A stretch of DNA of 64,000 nucleotides from positions 167,542,164 through 167,606,163 of the forward strand of contig NC_051852.1 in the NCBI RefSeq assembly GCF_905115235.1, read 5' to 3'. This DNA comes from Hermetia illucens. Taxonomy: Eukaryota; Arthropoda; Insecta; Diptera; Stratiomyidae. Below the pieces are notes generated by a model that was not told where the DNA came from, did not search any database, and saw only the letters and a program-made list of their open reading frames with translations. Shown piece after piece: positions 25,766 to 36,317 of this stretch. How positions within the stretch are numbered: the stretch's first letter is position 1; each line of letters begins with the position of its first letter. The position numbers and the translations under genes are program-made.

Positions 25766-27221
25766 TGTGGCGCGACAGGATTCGCGGCATTCGAATGGAT
25801 GAACCTTTGAAAGGTTTGCGCCGCATTGGACAATCCGAAAGTCATCCGGGTGAACTCGAAGAGTCCAAAGGGTGTGCATATTGCCGTCTTTGGAAAGTCT
25901 TCTGTCTTCTACAGGGATTTGATGATAAACCTTGGTTAAGTCCAAGGTCGAAAAGATGCGGCAATTCGCGAGGTGATGCGCAAAGTCGTGGATGAGTGGA
26001 ATTGGATATCGGTTAGGAACAGTCTGTGCATTTAGCCTTCTGTAATCCCCACATGGGCGCCATTCGCCGTTTGGCTTAGGGACCATATGCAGTGGGGAAG
26101 ACCAACAGCTGTTTGAGGACCTGCAGATACCCTGTTGAACAGGTTGTTCAAATCCTTTCCGCGCAATAGCCAGTTTCTTGGGTGGTAGAGGACGCACCTT
26201 CGAAAAGATCGGGGAACCAGTAGTGTTAATGTGGTGCTGCACATTGTGCTTCACTGGTTTGGAGAGACTACACTCGGTAGTAATCTGGCTGAACTTTTGG
26301 AGAACTGCCCGAATGTCTTCTAAAAGAACGGAAAGATTATTTCCCTGGTGAGATACCATTTGTCCCGACGAATTAAGGTTGGTCGTGGAATCTATAAGAG
26401 ACTTGTTTTGCAAGTCCACCAGCAATTCATAGTGACACAAGAAGTCTGCGTCTAGTATGGGGAAGCTGACATCCGCCAGGATGAAACGCCAGGAAAATGT
26501 CCTACGCAAGCCAAGACTCACGGCTACTTGCCTATACCCATAGGTGTTGATACGGGAGGAATTTGCCGCTTCTAGTTTCAGAAGTTGTTGAAATAGTTTA
26601 TGGTGTTGGGGTACGGGAAGAACCGAAACTTCCGCACCAGTATCCACGAGGTAGTTGCGCCTGCTGAGAGGGTCGTAAATTGATAGACGACGTGGCGCCG
26701 TGTTCTGGCTGGCCGTCGCCAGGACCCCCGCGGACCTAGTTTTTTGTGGCAGGCGCGTACATTTAATGGCTTTTCCGCCGCATCTGCGATGGTACCAGCA
26801 AATCCCTCGGTCCATGGACTGTCCTGACGACCTGCTACTCGATTGCCCTTTCCGAGTGGCAGACCGCGAGTGAGCTCGTGATCTGGCGCCCGAACGCTGA
26901 GTGTCCAGCGTCGCCCGCATCTCGGCTACACTGGCTATTAAGGGGGTCATCCCGTGTGAAGGCCATTTTTTGCCTTTTTTTGAAAAATTATTTTGGAGGA
27001 CTGGATAAAGATAGAAACGTGATTTTTTCACCATATGTTTATTGATATCTCTAGTATATGTGATAAATTTTTCAGCTTGATATCATTGCTAGTTTTTGGA
27101 ATACGTGTCAATTTATGCACCCATCTCCAAAAAAAGGTGTTTTTCTGCTGTCACGCTGGAGGGCGCTGTTTTCATCTGAGGAAAAAAAACTAAGCGGCAT
27201 TTGAATGTGGACAATATTTTA

Positions 27222-27377
27222 CGGTCCGCAAACTAAGATAATTAGAAAATATTCAAAAGTAAATTTTTGGTGGGCTTTTAAACTTAATATTTTGGATTTT
27301 GGTGTTTTTTCACGGCTTTTTTTATGAATGAAAAAAAAACGACCCGTTCGATTGCAATTATCCTAGTTTGCGGACCG
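27222..27377. mobile_element. 156-bp MITE with TA duplication
   Basis: A near-perfect inverted repeat of about 22 bp (CGGTCCGCAAACTA at the left, complement at the right) bounds 156 bp without coding capacity. TA dinucleotides flank it (27220-27221 and 27378-27379). This is the form of a mariner-type miniature element inserted in the 3' region of the Kolobok-like transposon. An alternative is a hairpin native to the larger element. Confidence 0.6.
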
Positions 27378-27531
27378 TAGAAATATGTATTAAAGAAGTC
27401 GTGAAAATTTCAAAGAATTTGGTTGGATAAATTTTGAGCTATGGTGGCAGCCGATTTTCAAGATGCAGTTTCGAGAAAAACGCATTTGAAAATTTAAATG
27501 TGATTATCAACATTAAAATTTTAACTCACCA

Positions 27532-28533
27532 TTAATCTGCTATACCTGGCCCATAGAGAGCATCCTCCGTTTTTTCAAAAAAGTCTTGTAAGGCCGATTG
27601 TTGTTCCCTGGTTTCAATTCTAGCTCTTTTAGCGAGGTCAGTCGATCGTCGTTCGGACCGCCAAATTCGCGCTTCATTACGGCGGGCGACATAAATCTGA
27701 CATATGTGACCAACTTGACATCCCATTGTCACTAGGATTTTGAGAATGCCATTGAATCCTTCATTGAAAATAATTGGTCAGAAAAGTGGCTATTTCTACG
27801 ACATTGGCCCCAGAATGAAGATGTTTAAGAGCGAAAGTCCAGATCAATGCATTTAACGACTCATTGCGATTCTGGGTCTCTGCCCCTAAATATCTGTTCA
27901 AGAGATCATCTCGTGACAAATCTTCGTAGATTGGTTTGATGACTGTTTGAACTTCTTCAGTCAAAGGTGTCTTCTCGTGGTGGAAACTATCGAGTTCTCC
28001 TTTAGCTTCCGCTTTGCGCCATTTGCACCAACTGTCCTCGCCTGCTGGACAATTTTGATGCTGAGGATTTTCGTTTGTAGAACATTTATGGAAGAAAGTT
28101 GCCCAAATTTCTTGCTTCATTCTTTATATCGAATTTGCGTGTCGACGAATAGCTAGCCCAAAAAATGTATGGAGGTCGTTAATAACCTTATCAGTAAGTT
28201 TTCCAGCCCCTTTTCCACCAATGCCTTTGTGTTTCTTCTTTGCATTTCTAAGCCGCGTTTCCATTCTTTTCTCGACATGTCCTACACATTCCTTTTTTAC
28301 TACCACGTATATTTTATTATTTGCAGAAATAGAACTCCAGCAAAATCCAATATACAATGTACAAAACTTGTCGCAATTGGAACATCTATGTTCATGCTTG
28401 CTAAAAGTTTCTTTGCTGATGTTGATGCGAAGTCCTTTTTCTTCTCTGATAAGTATCGATTCCCATGAAGTACTCGTTGTTTAGTGCGAGCATGACGTTG
28501 AACGCTAAAGCGATCTCCCTTCGTACGATCCAT
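27532..28533 (-). pseudogene. Broken Kolobok/Mutator-like transposase gene
   Basis: Four consecutive minus-strand frames (28533-28300, 28357-28124, 28120-27761 and 27732-27532) carry ordered parts of one transposase. Recognisable blocks are the basic N-terminus, ECVGHVEKRM with a following basic GKGAGKLTDKVIND segment, SWCKWRKAEAKGE and the NRNESLNALIW block. The central catalytic part expected between the first and second frame is deleted, and stops or frameshifts lie between the later blocks. The family assignment is from memory of insect proteins annotated as Mutator-like transposase domain proteins. Confidence 0.65.
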
Positions 28534-28691
28534 TTTAAAAAATCACTGAACACACAAACAGCATAATACTTACAACAAAATATAACTGAGTATAGCTTGA
28601 AAGCCTTTCAGTGCTCACTCTAGACTGGATTATCCTTTTTATTCCAAACAGCAAATAAGTTTAGACAATTGATTGGTTTTCCATCTTTTTA

Positions 28692-30410
28692 CAGCCCCTA
28701 TTCATTAAATTAGGACCACAGCGACTTTTTCACATTTCTTCGAAATTTTTGTGGCTGACATTATAATATTACGGGATTTTCTAATAACGGTAATTTTATC
28801 TTATTTGGGTGACGATTGTAAGCAGTAGAAAATTATCAAGTGTCTCTAATATCGTTTTTCCTTTTTTCGAAGACTCTTTTTTTCATCCAACTTCCTTTTC
28901 GCTTGTCATCCAAAATGTTCACAAATATATTTAAACTTATTTATACAACGTAAATTCCCCATTATTTGGCAGATATTTAAAAGTTTATTACCAGTCAACC
29001 ACAGAAGAGTGTGTTAAAAGTGAAAAAGAGTAAGTTAAGTGAATTAAAAGAAAAGAAAGTGGTTTTAGTCGGATAAGAATAAACATTTAGAGGTGCTTTG
29101 GATTATATATATAAATTCGAAACTGGGTAAACGTAAAGACATTAATTCTGAAAAAATAAGCTCAATAACTTCATTATTGGAGATGAAAATGTTTAGCTTT
29201 CGAGATATCGCTAGAAGGGAGAAAGTTTCTCACCAAACTGTTAGCAGAATCAATCATGCGAATTTGGCTAACAAAGGACAAGTCGAAAACAAACGACAAA
29301 ATTGCGGTCGTAAAAGGAAAACAACGCCTCGAACGGACCGCAGAATTGTTAATCAAGCTTGCGAAAAGCGTTTTTCTTCCTTGAGGAGCTTACATCAGGA
29401 TCTCCAAGAGGAAGGGATACATGTTTCGCAAATGACTTTAAGGAGAAGACATTACGAAGCCAATCTTCGGTCGAGAAGGCCTGCAAAGAAGCCTAAGCTG
29501 ACCGCTGGAATGAAGAAAGCCAGGCTAGAGTTTGCAAAGCGTTATCGGCACTATTCCGTTGATGACTGGAAAAAAGTGAATAAGATATAATTTTAATATA
29601 TATAATCGCCTAATCCCCCAAAAGCATATTTTTAAAAAACAAAACATATTTTTCTCCCCATTTAGGTAGCTTTTAGCGACGAATGCGGGCTGGAAGCTGT
29701 TACAGAAAGGCTGCAGTATGTTCGCAGAAGACCATCGGAGCGATATCAGGAAGACTGCGTCGTAAGAACTATCAAACACCCTCCAGCAGCGATGATATGG
29801 TCCCTTATCTCAGCCGATGGACCAGGACCGCTATATTTTGTAGAGGGAACAATGGATGCCTGCCAATACCAGTTTTTGATTGACGACACTTTGTGCCCTC
29901 ATTTTAATTACCTGCGATGCTGCCGACATTCAACAACCTTTATGCAAAATGGTGCACGTTGTGATCGTGCTAAATCTACAATTAATATGTTGAAAAGATG
30001 TGACATTCCGATTCTAGCGTGGCCTGGTAATTCCCCGGACCTCAACCCCATCGAGAACGTTTGGAGCCTATTAAAAGCTAAGGTTTACGCCTCTCCTAAT
30101 TCAAGTTTAGATGTTTTAAAATTAAAAATTGCCGATTTCTGGGAAAATGACGATGAAATCAAGCAAATGATAGATCGATGCTATGAAAGTATGCCTGACA
30201 GAATAAGGGCAGTTATTGACACTAGAGGTAGTTTCACAAAGTATTAATGTTTAAGTCAGATTCCTTTTGATTAAATGAATTATATATAAGATAGGGAATC
30301 TAAAAATAGCATTTTCTATTTTATCTCTATTTTCTGTAATAAGCTTTGGAAGAAAGAAAACCAAATTTCGGAAAAAAGTAGTGCGGTCCTAATTTAATAA
30401 ACAGGGTCTG
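28692..30410 (+). mobile_element. Tc1/mariner transposon, complete with TIRs and TA
   Basis: The element is 1719 bp. Its ends begin CAG[C/A]CCC and continue as inverted repeats that include ATTAAATTAGGACC at both sides, with TA at 28690-28691 and 30411-30412. It lies in the Kolobok-like transposon, between that element's 5' end and its transposase start, in opposite orientation. It carries one transposase gene with an intron (29093-30247). The good TIR match and full-length coding region imply a young insertion. Confidence 0.85.
29093..30247 (+). CDS. Tc1-type transposase, two exons, second catalytic Asp replaced
   Basis: Cut-and-paste transposase of about 354 residues, the usual length for the family. 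Exon 1 is 29093-29575, exon 2 is 29666-30247; the 90-nt intron has GTGAAT...TTTAG borders, and reading through it would hit stops. The N-terminal part is a helix-turn-helix (FSFRDIARREKVSHQTVSRIN) DNA-binding region. The catalytic core shows FSDECG (first Asp), MQNGARCDRA where the family normally has MQDGAP (second Asp is Asn here), and NPIENVW (Glu), with 34 residues between the last two. So it is a DD34E type lacking the second catalytic Asp and is probably inactive. The start codon is the first ATG of the open frame; a shorter start at the ATG near 29180 (LLEMKMF) is also possible. Confidence 0.8.
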
Positions 30411-31330
30411 TATATTTATACCTGTGTTCGAATTTATACGGCTCAGGTAAAAACCTAACAGGTAAAAAAAGATTCGATGCTCTTTCTCATCGAGTATTCT
30501 AGCCGCGGCTGCAAACTCCTTACCTGTTTAACACTGTCATTTCTGAACGACTCGGAACATCGGAAAATCCCTTTGCCCACATATTCTCCACTATATGTAG
30601 ATACAATTCATGCAAAAAAAATCGATTTCTCCAACCCGACACACGGGATGACCCCCTTAAGGCGGCTATCTCGCGCCTTAAGTCGCCCACCTCGTCCGAT
30701 AGCTGTTGAACGGCCGCTATGGTCGGGCGGGCGTACACCTCGTGCACTTTGTCGGCCGCAGCTGACAGTGCCTCCAAGGAACCGGAGACGGACGCGAGGA
30801 CCGCCTGGGTGCCCTCCGGGAGCCCACGCAGCCAAAACGACTTCATCAATTCGTCGTCAATCTTACTCCCACCCAATTGCTTCAAGTATATATGTAGTTA
30901 CTTGTACTCATTTAAATGAAAGTAGGGTTACAGGCAAATTAAAACAGATCTAAAAAAAAAAATTTTTTTTTTTAAAATCATTTATTTAAAAACCAGTGAC
31001 TTACATTAAATACATAGCGTTTGTTTCTTATTACTAGCCTAAATGTAGCTTATGTGTCATAATTAAATATTAAAATAAAACGGGTGGCTATTACAATGTT
31101 TGGCCTGCCCGACCTTCTCTGACATTACTTTTTTCGGTGTATTTACTATACACATAGATCTTGACAATTCATGATTAAAAAACTGGACATATATTTGAAA
31201 AAAACTGCGCCTGCACCTAGAGCGCGAGAAGGCTTATTTACTTACTTATTCTAACTTAATCTAATCTAATAAATAATACTTAAATCTAATTCTTATAACT
31301 AATGTTTTTATAGCGCTCACAATTTCGCAC

Positions 31331-34233
31331 TTAACCTCTGTGCAGCCCTACCAGGCAAGGAGTGTCGAAGAGAAAGACAATAGCGGGTTTTAATGCAGAG
31401 CTCACAATTTGGCAAGGCCTTAAGAATGTGGCCAATGGGGTGGAGTTACCCTCCAGATAAAGTTGCCTCATGAGTGGATTGGGGTGATTCTCCGTTCTTT
31501 CGAAGAATCTTTCTAGCAGGTTGAGAGCGAACTCTCGAAGAGGTTTAACTTTTGCTCGCCTGTACACTTCGGCGTTGCGGCCGCACTTCTTGGTTTTCCA
31601 ATTGTACGACAAGCCGACGCAGTGTCTCAAAATTTTGCGCTCGAAAGACTCGCACTTCTTCATAGCTTTGGTCGAGCAAGAGATCCATGTAGGGGCTCCG
31701 TAGCAAAGAATCGGTCTTATGAGGACTTTGTATAGGGTCAGTTTAGATTTAGTGCAAAGTCCTACTCTTTTACGAAGAATAGAGTAGATTTTATAATACT
31801 TAGTGCACCGCGTGCTCTGCTGAGAGCAAGATTAAGGTGGGGGTCGAATCGTAGGTGTTCATGAAATAGCATTCCCAGGTATTTCATTTGTTGTGAACTG
31901 TTTACTACGGTATTCCCGATGCGTAGCTTTAAGCGTTTAGCTTCTCTGTGGATAAATCTAGATCCCAAGTATCTGGATTTTCTCCGAAGAGTAATAACCT
32001 GTGTTTTAGCCTCGTTGATTTTTATCCCCCAGGTCTTGTAGTACTTGCAGAGATTTGTTAAGTATTTCTCTATAGCATTAGCTGCCTTACCGGGTCGGAG
32101 GCTCGACGAGAAGATAAGCGTGTCGTCAGCGAACTGTAATAGTTCTGTGCCGCTCTCTGGGATTGGAGCGTCGGCCGTGAAAATGTTGTAGAGTGTAGGT
32201 CCTGAAATGGATCCCTGCGGTACTCCAGAAGTGACCGGTAGGAGATCGGAATAATCATTTCTCACGCTGACGTAAAAATGCCTATTTTCGAAGAAACTTA
32301 TTATAAGTCTGATCACCGGGATAGGGAAATCAAGACTGATTAATTTGGAGATAAGTCCGTTGACCCACACGGAATCAAATGCCTTTTCGAGGTCTAATGC
32401 ACACACTACTGTGGGCTTGTTATTGACGTTAAGTCTGCTACTCACTGAATCGTGAAGGTAGCTTAGTGCGTGTTGGGTCCCGTGCTTTGTCCGGAACCCG
32501 AATTGATGGTTCGGAATAATGTTTTTCCGATCGCAATGTTGGACTAATCCCACTGTCCATACTTTTTCGAAGAGCTTGCCCAAGTTGGAGAGGAGAGAGA
32601 CGGGTCTGAAGTTTTGTGGTTCCTGGGAGCCGCCTTTTTTTTTAATGGCGATTATCTTTGCTACTTTCCAAGTAGTGGGAAAGTAACCATTATTGATGCA
32701 GTTGTTGAAGACTGCAAGAAGGAACTTCATGGATGCCCTAGGGAGGTTTTTGATGACAATATTAGCTATGTCATCTGGTCCAGTTGATTTTTTGCCGTTA
32801 AGACTTTTAGTGATGGCTGCGAGCTGTGATAAACTCAAAAAGGTTTTTGGGTCATTTGGTTTGCAGGATGGGTTAAAGGTGGAGAAGGTAGTTAGTTTGA
32901 GTGAATGCTCATGAAGAAAGTCTTTGATTGTCGTGTCTACAATCGAACTGACCGCTCGGTTGTTACTAGGTGAAGGAGGGTTTAGTTGATTTAGGAAAGA
33001 CTCCGCGAGTATTTGAGTTTTCCTAGCGTCGCTGCCGATGTTTTCATTGTTCTTGGTAAGAACGAAGTTTTTGGATCTGTTGCGGCCTGTCAGCCTATTT
33101 ATATGTACAAACATATTAGATCCAGGTTTCACATCTGCTAGCTTGCGAGTGAGTTCCTTGCTACGGAATTGTTCCACCATTTGACGGATTAATGTACTAA
33201 GGCAGTTAATCCGCGAAATTAACACTTTATATTCCGTGTTAGTTCTGTTGCCATTTTTGTGGAAGTTTCGTTTGAGATTTCTGCGCCAGATTTTTCTGAC
33301 TTTCAGGTGTTTCATTATCTCGCGCGGCAGTTTATTGAACTGAATCTCATCAATTTTGAGGAGCTTTGTGTTTCTGCGTGTAGCGGAGTTGATGGCATCA
33401 GTAGCCAAGATGATGGCCTCATCGATTTCTTTGTCCGTTAGGTTTTGCGAGACAGTGATTTTTTTCAGGTTTAGCTGTGGTGCTAATTCTGCCCTGAATT
33501 TATCCCAGTTAGTATGGGCGAATGATCTCATTGTGCTGGGTACTCGCTTTTGCAGTTGAGAGTTTAGGGAAAGTATAAGTTCAACTGCGAAGTGATCGGA
33601 CATCCCTGGTAAAGTTTTGCACGTTAACACCTGCAGTGTGAGAGTGGCGTCTGCGGACATTAGAAAATAGTCAAGTATTGATTGACTTGCAGGCCTTGTG
33701 GGTGTGTCTGGCAAGATCATCTCAAGCTGGTTTAATGGACTTTGATTATGGATCCATTTTTCGAGGGCAACCCCATTTCGGTTTTTTGCCAAATCCCCCC
33801 AGGAAGTGTGCCGTGAGTTAAAGTCCCCACCAAAAATTAGGTATTTAGATTTAGACTGGAGATCACTCAAGATTTGTAAGTCTTGGCCCAGTTGTTCATA
33901 GGGAGAGTTACATTTTATGTAGACTGCAGCTATTAAGATGCGTCTATTGTCGTTAGTTTTAACTAAGGCCGCTGCCGCGGAACAGGTCTGCAGGTTTTTG
34001 ATGGAGACTTCCTCAAATGCATAGTCTTTTCTGATTAAAAGGGCGGAACCGCTGTTGGTGTCGTCCCGGATAATGTTATATCCGGTAAAATTAACGTTGT
34101 GCCTGCTTTTTAAATGTGTCTCTGAAACACAGAAGAAGTCTGCTTTCAGGGAATCGACCAACTCTTGTGCGGTGGCACGTTGGGCGTGTGAGACCAAGGA
34201 CGCGGAGTTAAATGTGACGACTTTTAACTCCAT
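31331..34233 (-). CDS. Jockey LINE ORF2 (endonuclease and reverse transcriptase), frameshifted
   Basis: The frame from ATG 34233 runs 823 residues to 31762. It starts with an apurinic-like endonuclease (TFNSASLVSH, SETHLKSRHNV, FGGDFNSRHTSWG, MSDHFAVEL), then the RT with GPDDIANIVIK, NFRPVSLLSNLGK, ALDLEKAFDSVW, SGVPQGSISGP and the catalytic LLQFADDTLIF. A frameshift near 31760 moves the C-terminal region to another frame (LCYGAPTW, then LRHCVGLSYNWKT) that ends at 31331. There is no RNase H, as usual for Jockey. All catalytic motifs inspected look intact, so the element was recently active. Confidence 0.88.
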
Positions 34234-35785
34234 TAACTCATCAAAAGTTGGATAGCGGCTAATTGTCGCTGTTCATTTGTTTGGGCCGAAGCGAGAGTTT
34301 CGACCAAGTTTTGGAAGGCCAATTTGTTGCCTTGAGGGACTTGAGGGGCTGTAGCTCTAGGAATAGTGTTCCTAGTTGTTTGGGTAAGAGGAGTTTGGGG
34401 GGCTGCAGCTCTAGGGAGAGTATTCCTAGCTGCTTGAGCGTAAGAAACGCCCGGTTTGGCCAAGCTTTGTGACATCTGAGTCACCGCCTGTTTGGCTTTC
34501 ATGGTCTCGGCATTTTTTTCGCCCTGCCAGCTTCCCTTCTGGCAACCATGTCCTTGTATGCCGGGCATCCGCGGTAGTTGGCGGGGTGTCCGGCCTGGCC
34601 GCAATTGCAGCAAGTTGGTTTGTCTGCGGTGGGATTTGAGCATTCCCCTCGCACATGGGTTTTCGTGCACCTCACGCACCGGTGTACGATGGAGCAATTG
34701 ATGGCGATATGCCCGAAGTTTTGGCAGTTGTAGCACTGCACTTCTTGAAACGGCTTGACTTTCTCAAGCGAAATTTTCTGGTGAAGGATATATTTCACCT
34801 TAAATGCTTCGTTTAGATCTTGTTCTGGCTCGAAAGTAGCCATGAACAGCCCCGATTGCGACTTCAATGGAAGCGCCGGGTTCAGGCTGTGGGCCAGTTT
34901 GTTGGCTCGTGTGACTAGATTTGAAACACTTTTCAACTTTAGGTGCGGGTACTCTTCGTTGAGTTCGCGCATTATGTCAGCCGGCTCAGTCCCTCTATGA
35001 AGACCACGGATGACCAAGGACTGAGTCCTTAAAGCCGGAGGGGTACTGGTCGTGGCATGCAGTCCCTTTTCCTTAATAAGGTTGAAGATCGCTGCATGAT
35101 CCTCAAGATTTTGAGCAAAAATGAGGGTCCTATCGGCCCTCGTATTTTTTAGGGTTGCTTTTAACCCTTTCTCTTTTAATATCCTCAAGAATTGAGGAAC
35201 ATTAATTTTATACCCAGTGATGGGCGGAATTTTTGCCTTTTTCGGGCGGGTAGCCTGGCGGGAGGGTGCCTGAGGGTTTGCCAGAGGGGCATTAACTCTA
35301 CTTACACTCACCTTTTCTTTGTTTCTCTTTTTCCTCCGCTGGACGAAGTTGAACTCGTCGCCTTCCTCTTCTTGGATGACGACGCACATCTCTCCATCTT
35401 GATGATGTTGTTGATCCTTCTGTTGTTGCTCCTTCAGTTGTTGCTCGTGTTGTTGTTGTTCATGTTGATGTTGTTCACGATGATGTTGTCGTTGCTGCTG
35501 CTCCGACGTTGCGATTGGCATCCTCCCTTCGAGGGATGCCAAGCGATCCTCTAGCCGCTTTATAATTTTTAGCTGACAGTCAAACTGCTGGACCATCGCA
35601 GCCTTTTCTTGTTTTAGCCCCTCGATTTTTTCGAGGAGGGTCGCGTTCATTACTTGCAGCTCTGGGGAGCTGCCTTCTTCTTCCGATGACATCTCCTCGG
35701 GGTGTATCATCTTACAACTCTTGGCGGACATCCTGTCCCCAAGCCCGTATCTGCTGTTGTGCGCAGCAGCTCTGGAATGTAACAA
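34233..35785 (-). CDS. Jockey LINE ORF1 (Gag-like, zinc knuckles), frameshifted
   Basis: Nucleic-acid-binding protein of the LINE particle. The frame from 35785 encodes 428 residues: an acidic start, a coiled-coil segment, a glutamine/histidine-rich stretch, a central RNA-binding-like domain (LVIRGLHRGTEPADI), then three zinc knuckles (CYNCQNFGHIAINC, CVRCTKTHVRGEC and CNCGQAGHPANYRGC). A frameshift near 34510-34530 ends that frame after MPRP; the neighbouring frame carries on as ETMKAKQAVTQMSQ to a stop (TAA at 34233-34235) that overlaps the ORF2 start. Length with the tail is typical for Jockey ORF1. Confidence 0.8.
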
Positions 35786-35946
35786 TATTTTTTTAATTTA
35801 ATGTTCTTATAATAGTTACCCTTTTTCGGACGTGAATGGCACCACTGTCCAGAACGTATACTTCCTTCTGGATTCTTGTTCAGCTCTGCTCTTAACGACC
35901 GTTCGCTTCGGGAGCTCGGAGCGAACTGTGAAAAACAGATCTAAAA

Positions 35947-36317
35947 TATGTTAAGGTTTTTAAGTAACCGATTTATCTGCTTCCTTCTTACATTTTAGCT
36001 TTGAAACGCGGTTCTCGCCTCGGGATTAAGTTTCCACACTACAGTGATTGTTAAACTGTACGCATGCATTGGAATTTCGCGCACCTGAGCACTATTTTGC
36101 AAGCTATTGTGAATGGTTTTCGCCGACAAAACATTCACATTGACACACGTTTACTGTCACGTCAAAAATGTCTATAGCCAATAGCGTAGTCGGTGTGGAG
36201 GACGGAACATAAGATTGCCGTGGGTTTCACAAATTCACTGTCGATTATCCGCGAGTTTTAGCTAATTTAACACACATATTTATTTGTTGCAAGTTGATGT
36301 TAGAAAAATAGATCAAG
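35947..36317 (+). promoter_or_regulatory. Upstream region of ZC3H15
   Basis: About 370 bp between the Jockey target duplication and the ZC3H15 start codon. It presumably contains the core promoter and 5' UTR, but no TATA box or clear initiator stands out. A pyrimidine-rich TTACATTTTAG at about 35988-35998 could be a 5' UTR splice acceptor; this is inference only. Confidence 0.35.

Larger units (their letters stand above)
26942..30656 (-). mobile_element. Kolobok-like DNA transposon with TTAA target duplication
   Basis: The ends are inverted repeats of about 17 bp (GGGGGTCATCCCGTGTG on the left, its complement on the right), flanked by TTAA at 26938-26941 and 30657-30660. Inside, the minus strand from 28533 to 27532 encodes pieces of a transposase related to the insect 'Mutator-like transposase domain' family: an N-terminus (HGNRYLSEKKKDF), then ECVGHVEKRMETRLRN, CPAGEDSWCKW and IKPIYEDLSRDDLL. 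A middle section of the protein is missing and stops separate the pieces, so it is not functional. TTAA duplications are typical of Kolobok and piggyBac; the protein fits Kolobok better. Element length is 3715 bp, of which about 1.72 kb is a Tc1 insertion in its 5' leader. Confidence 0.72.
25766..30890 (-). mobile_element. CsRn1-like Ty3/gypsy LTR element, split by an insertion (fossil)
   Basis: Minus-strand fossil of the same family as the one at 3712-6266. The part at 30661-30890 is gag. The part at 25766-26937 holds the end of gag, an aspartic protease (DTGAEVS) and the start of the reverse transcriptase. Between them sits a DNA transposon (26942-30656). At its left end, 29 bp matching the beginning of the family LTR (25766-25794, plus orientation) abut the RT sequence, so the copy was also rearranged there. 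LTRs, RNase H and integrase are missing. It is broken, with several breaks beyond the insertion, and older than the elements it contains. Confidence 0.8.
30956..35931 (-). mobile_element. Jockey-type LINE, near complete, with 15-bp target duplication
   Basis: A 4.98 kb non-LTR retrotransposon in opposite orientation to the gene downstream of it. AAAACAGATCTAAAA at 30941-30955 and 35932-35946 is the target duplication. The 3' end carries a poly(A) of about 11 next to an AATAAA-containing 3' UTR. The 5' end begins TCACAGTTCG, resembling the initiator-like start of Jockey internal promoters. Two ORFs overlap by one base (TAATG) at 34231-34235, implying stop-restart translation. Each ORF has one evident frameshift, so it is young but probably inactive. 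The flanks join AT-rich sequence upstream of ZC3H15. Confidence 0.9.

Noticed and set aside
26938-30660. piggyBac element, suggested by the TTAA duplication
   Set aside because: The transposase blocks do not resemble piggyBac and the ends lack its usual CCC(T/C) termini; the Kolobok-like reading fits better.
35380-35520. Glutamine/histidine repeat as an independent microsatellite gene feature
   Set aside because: It is an imperfect CAG/CAC-type stretch inside ORF1 of the Jockey LINE and is explained by that protein.
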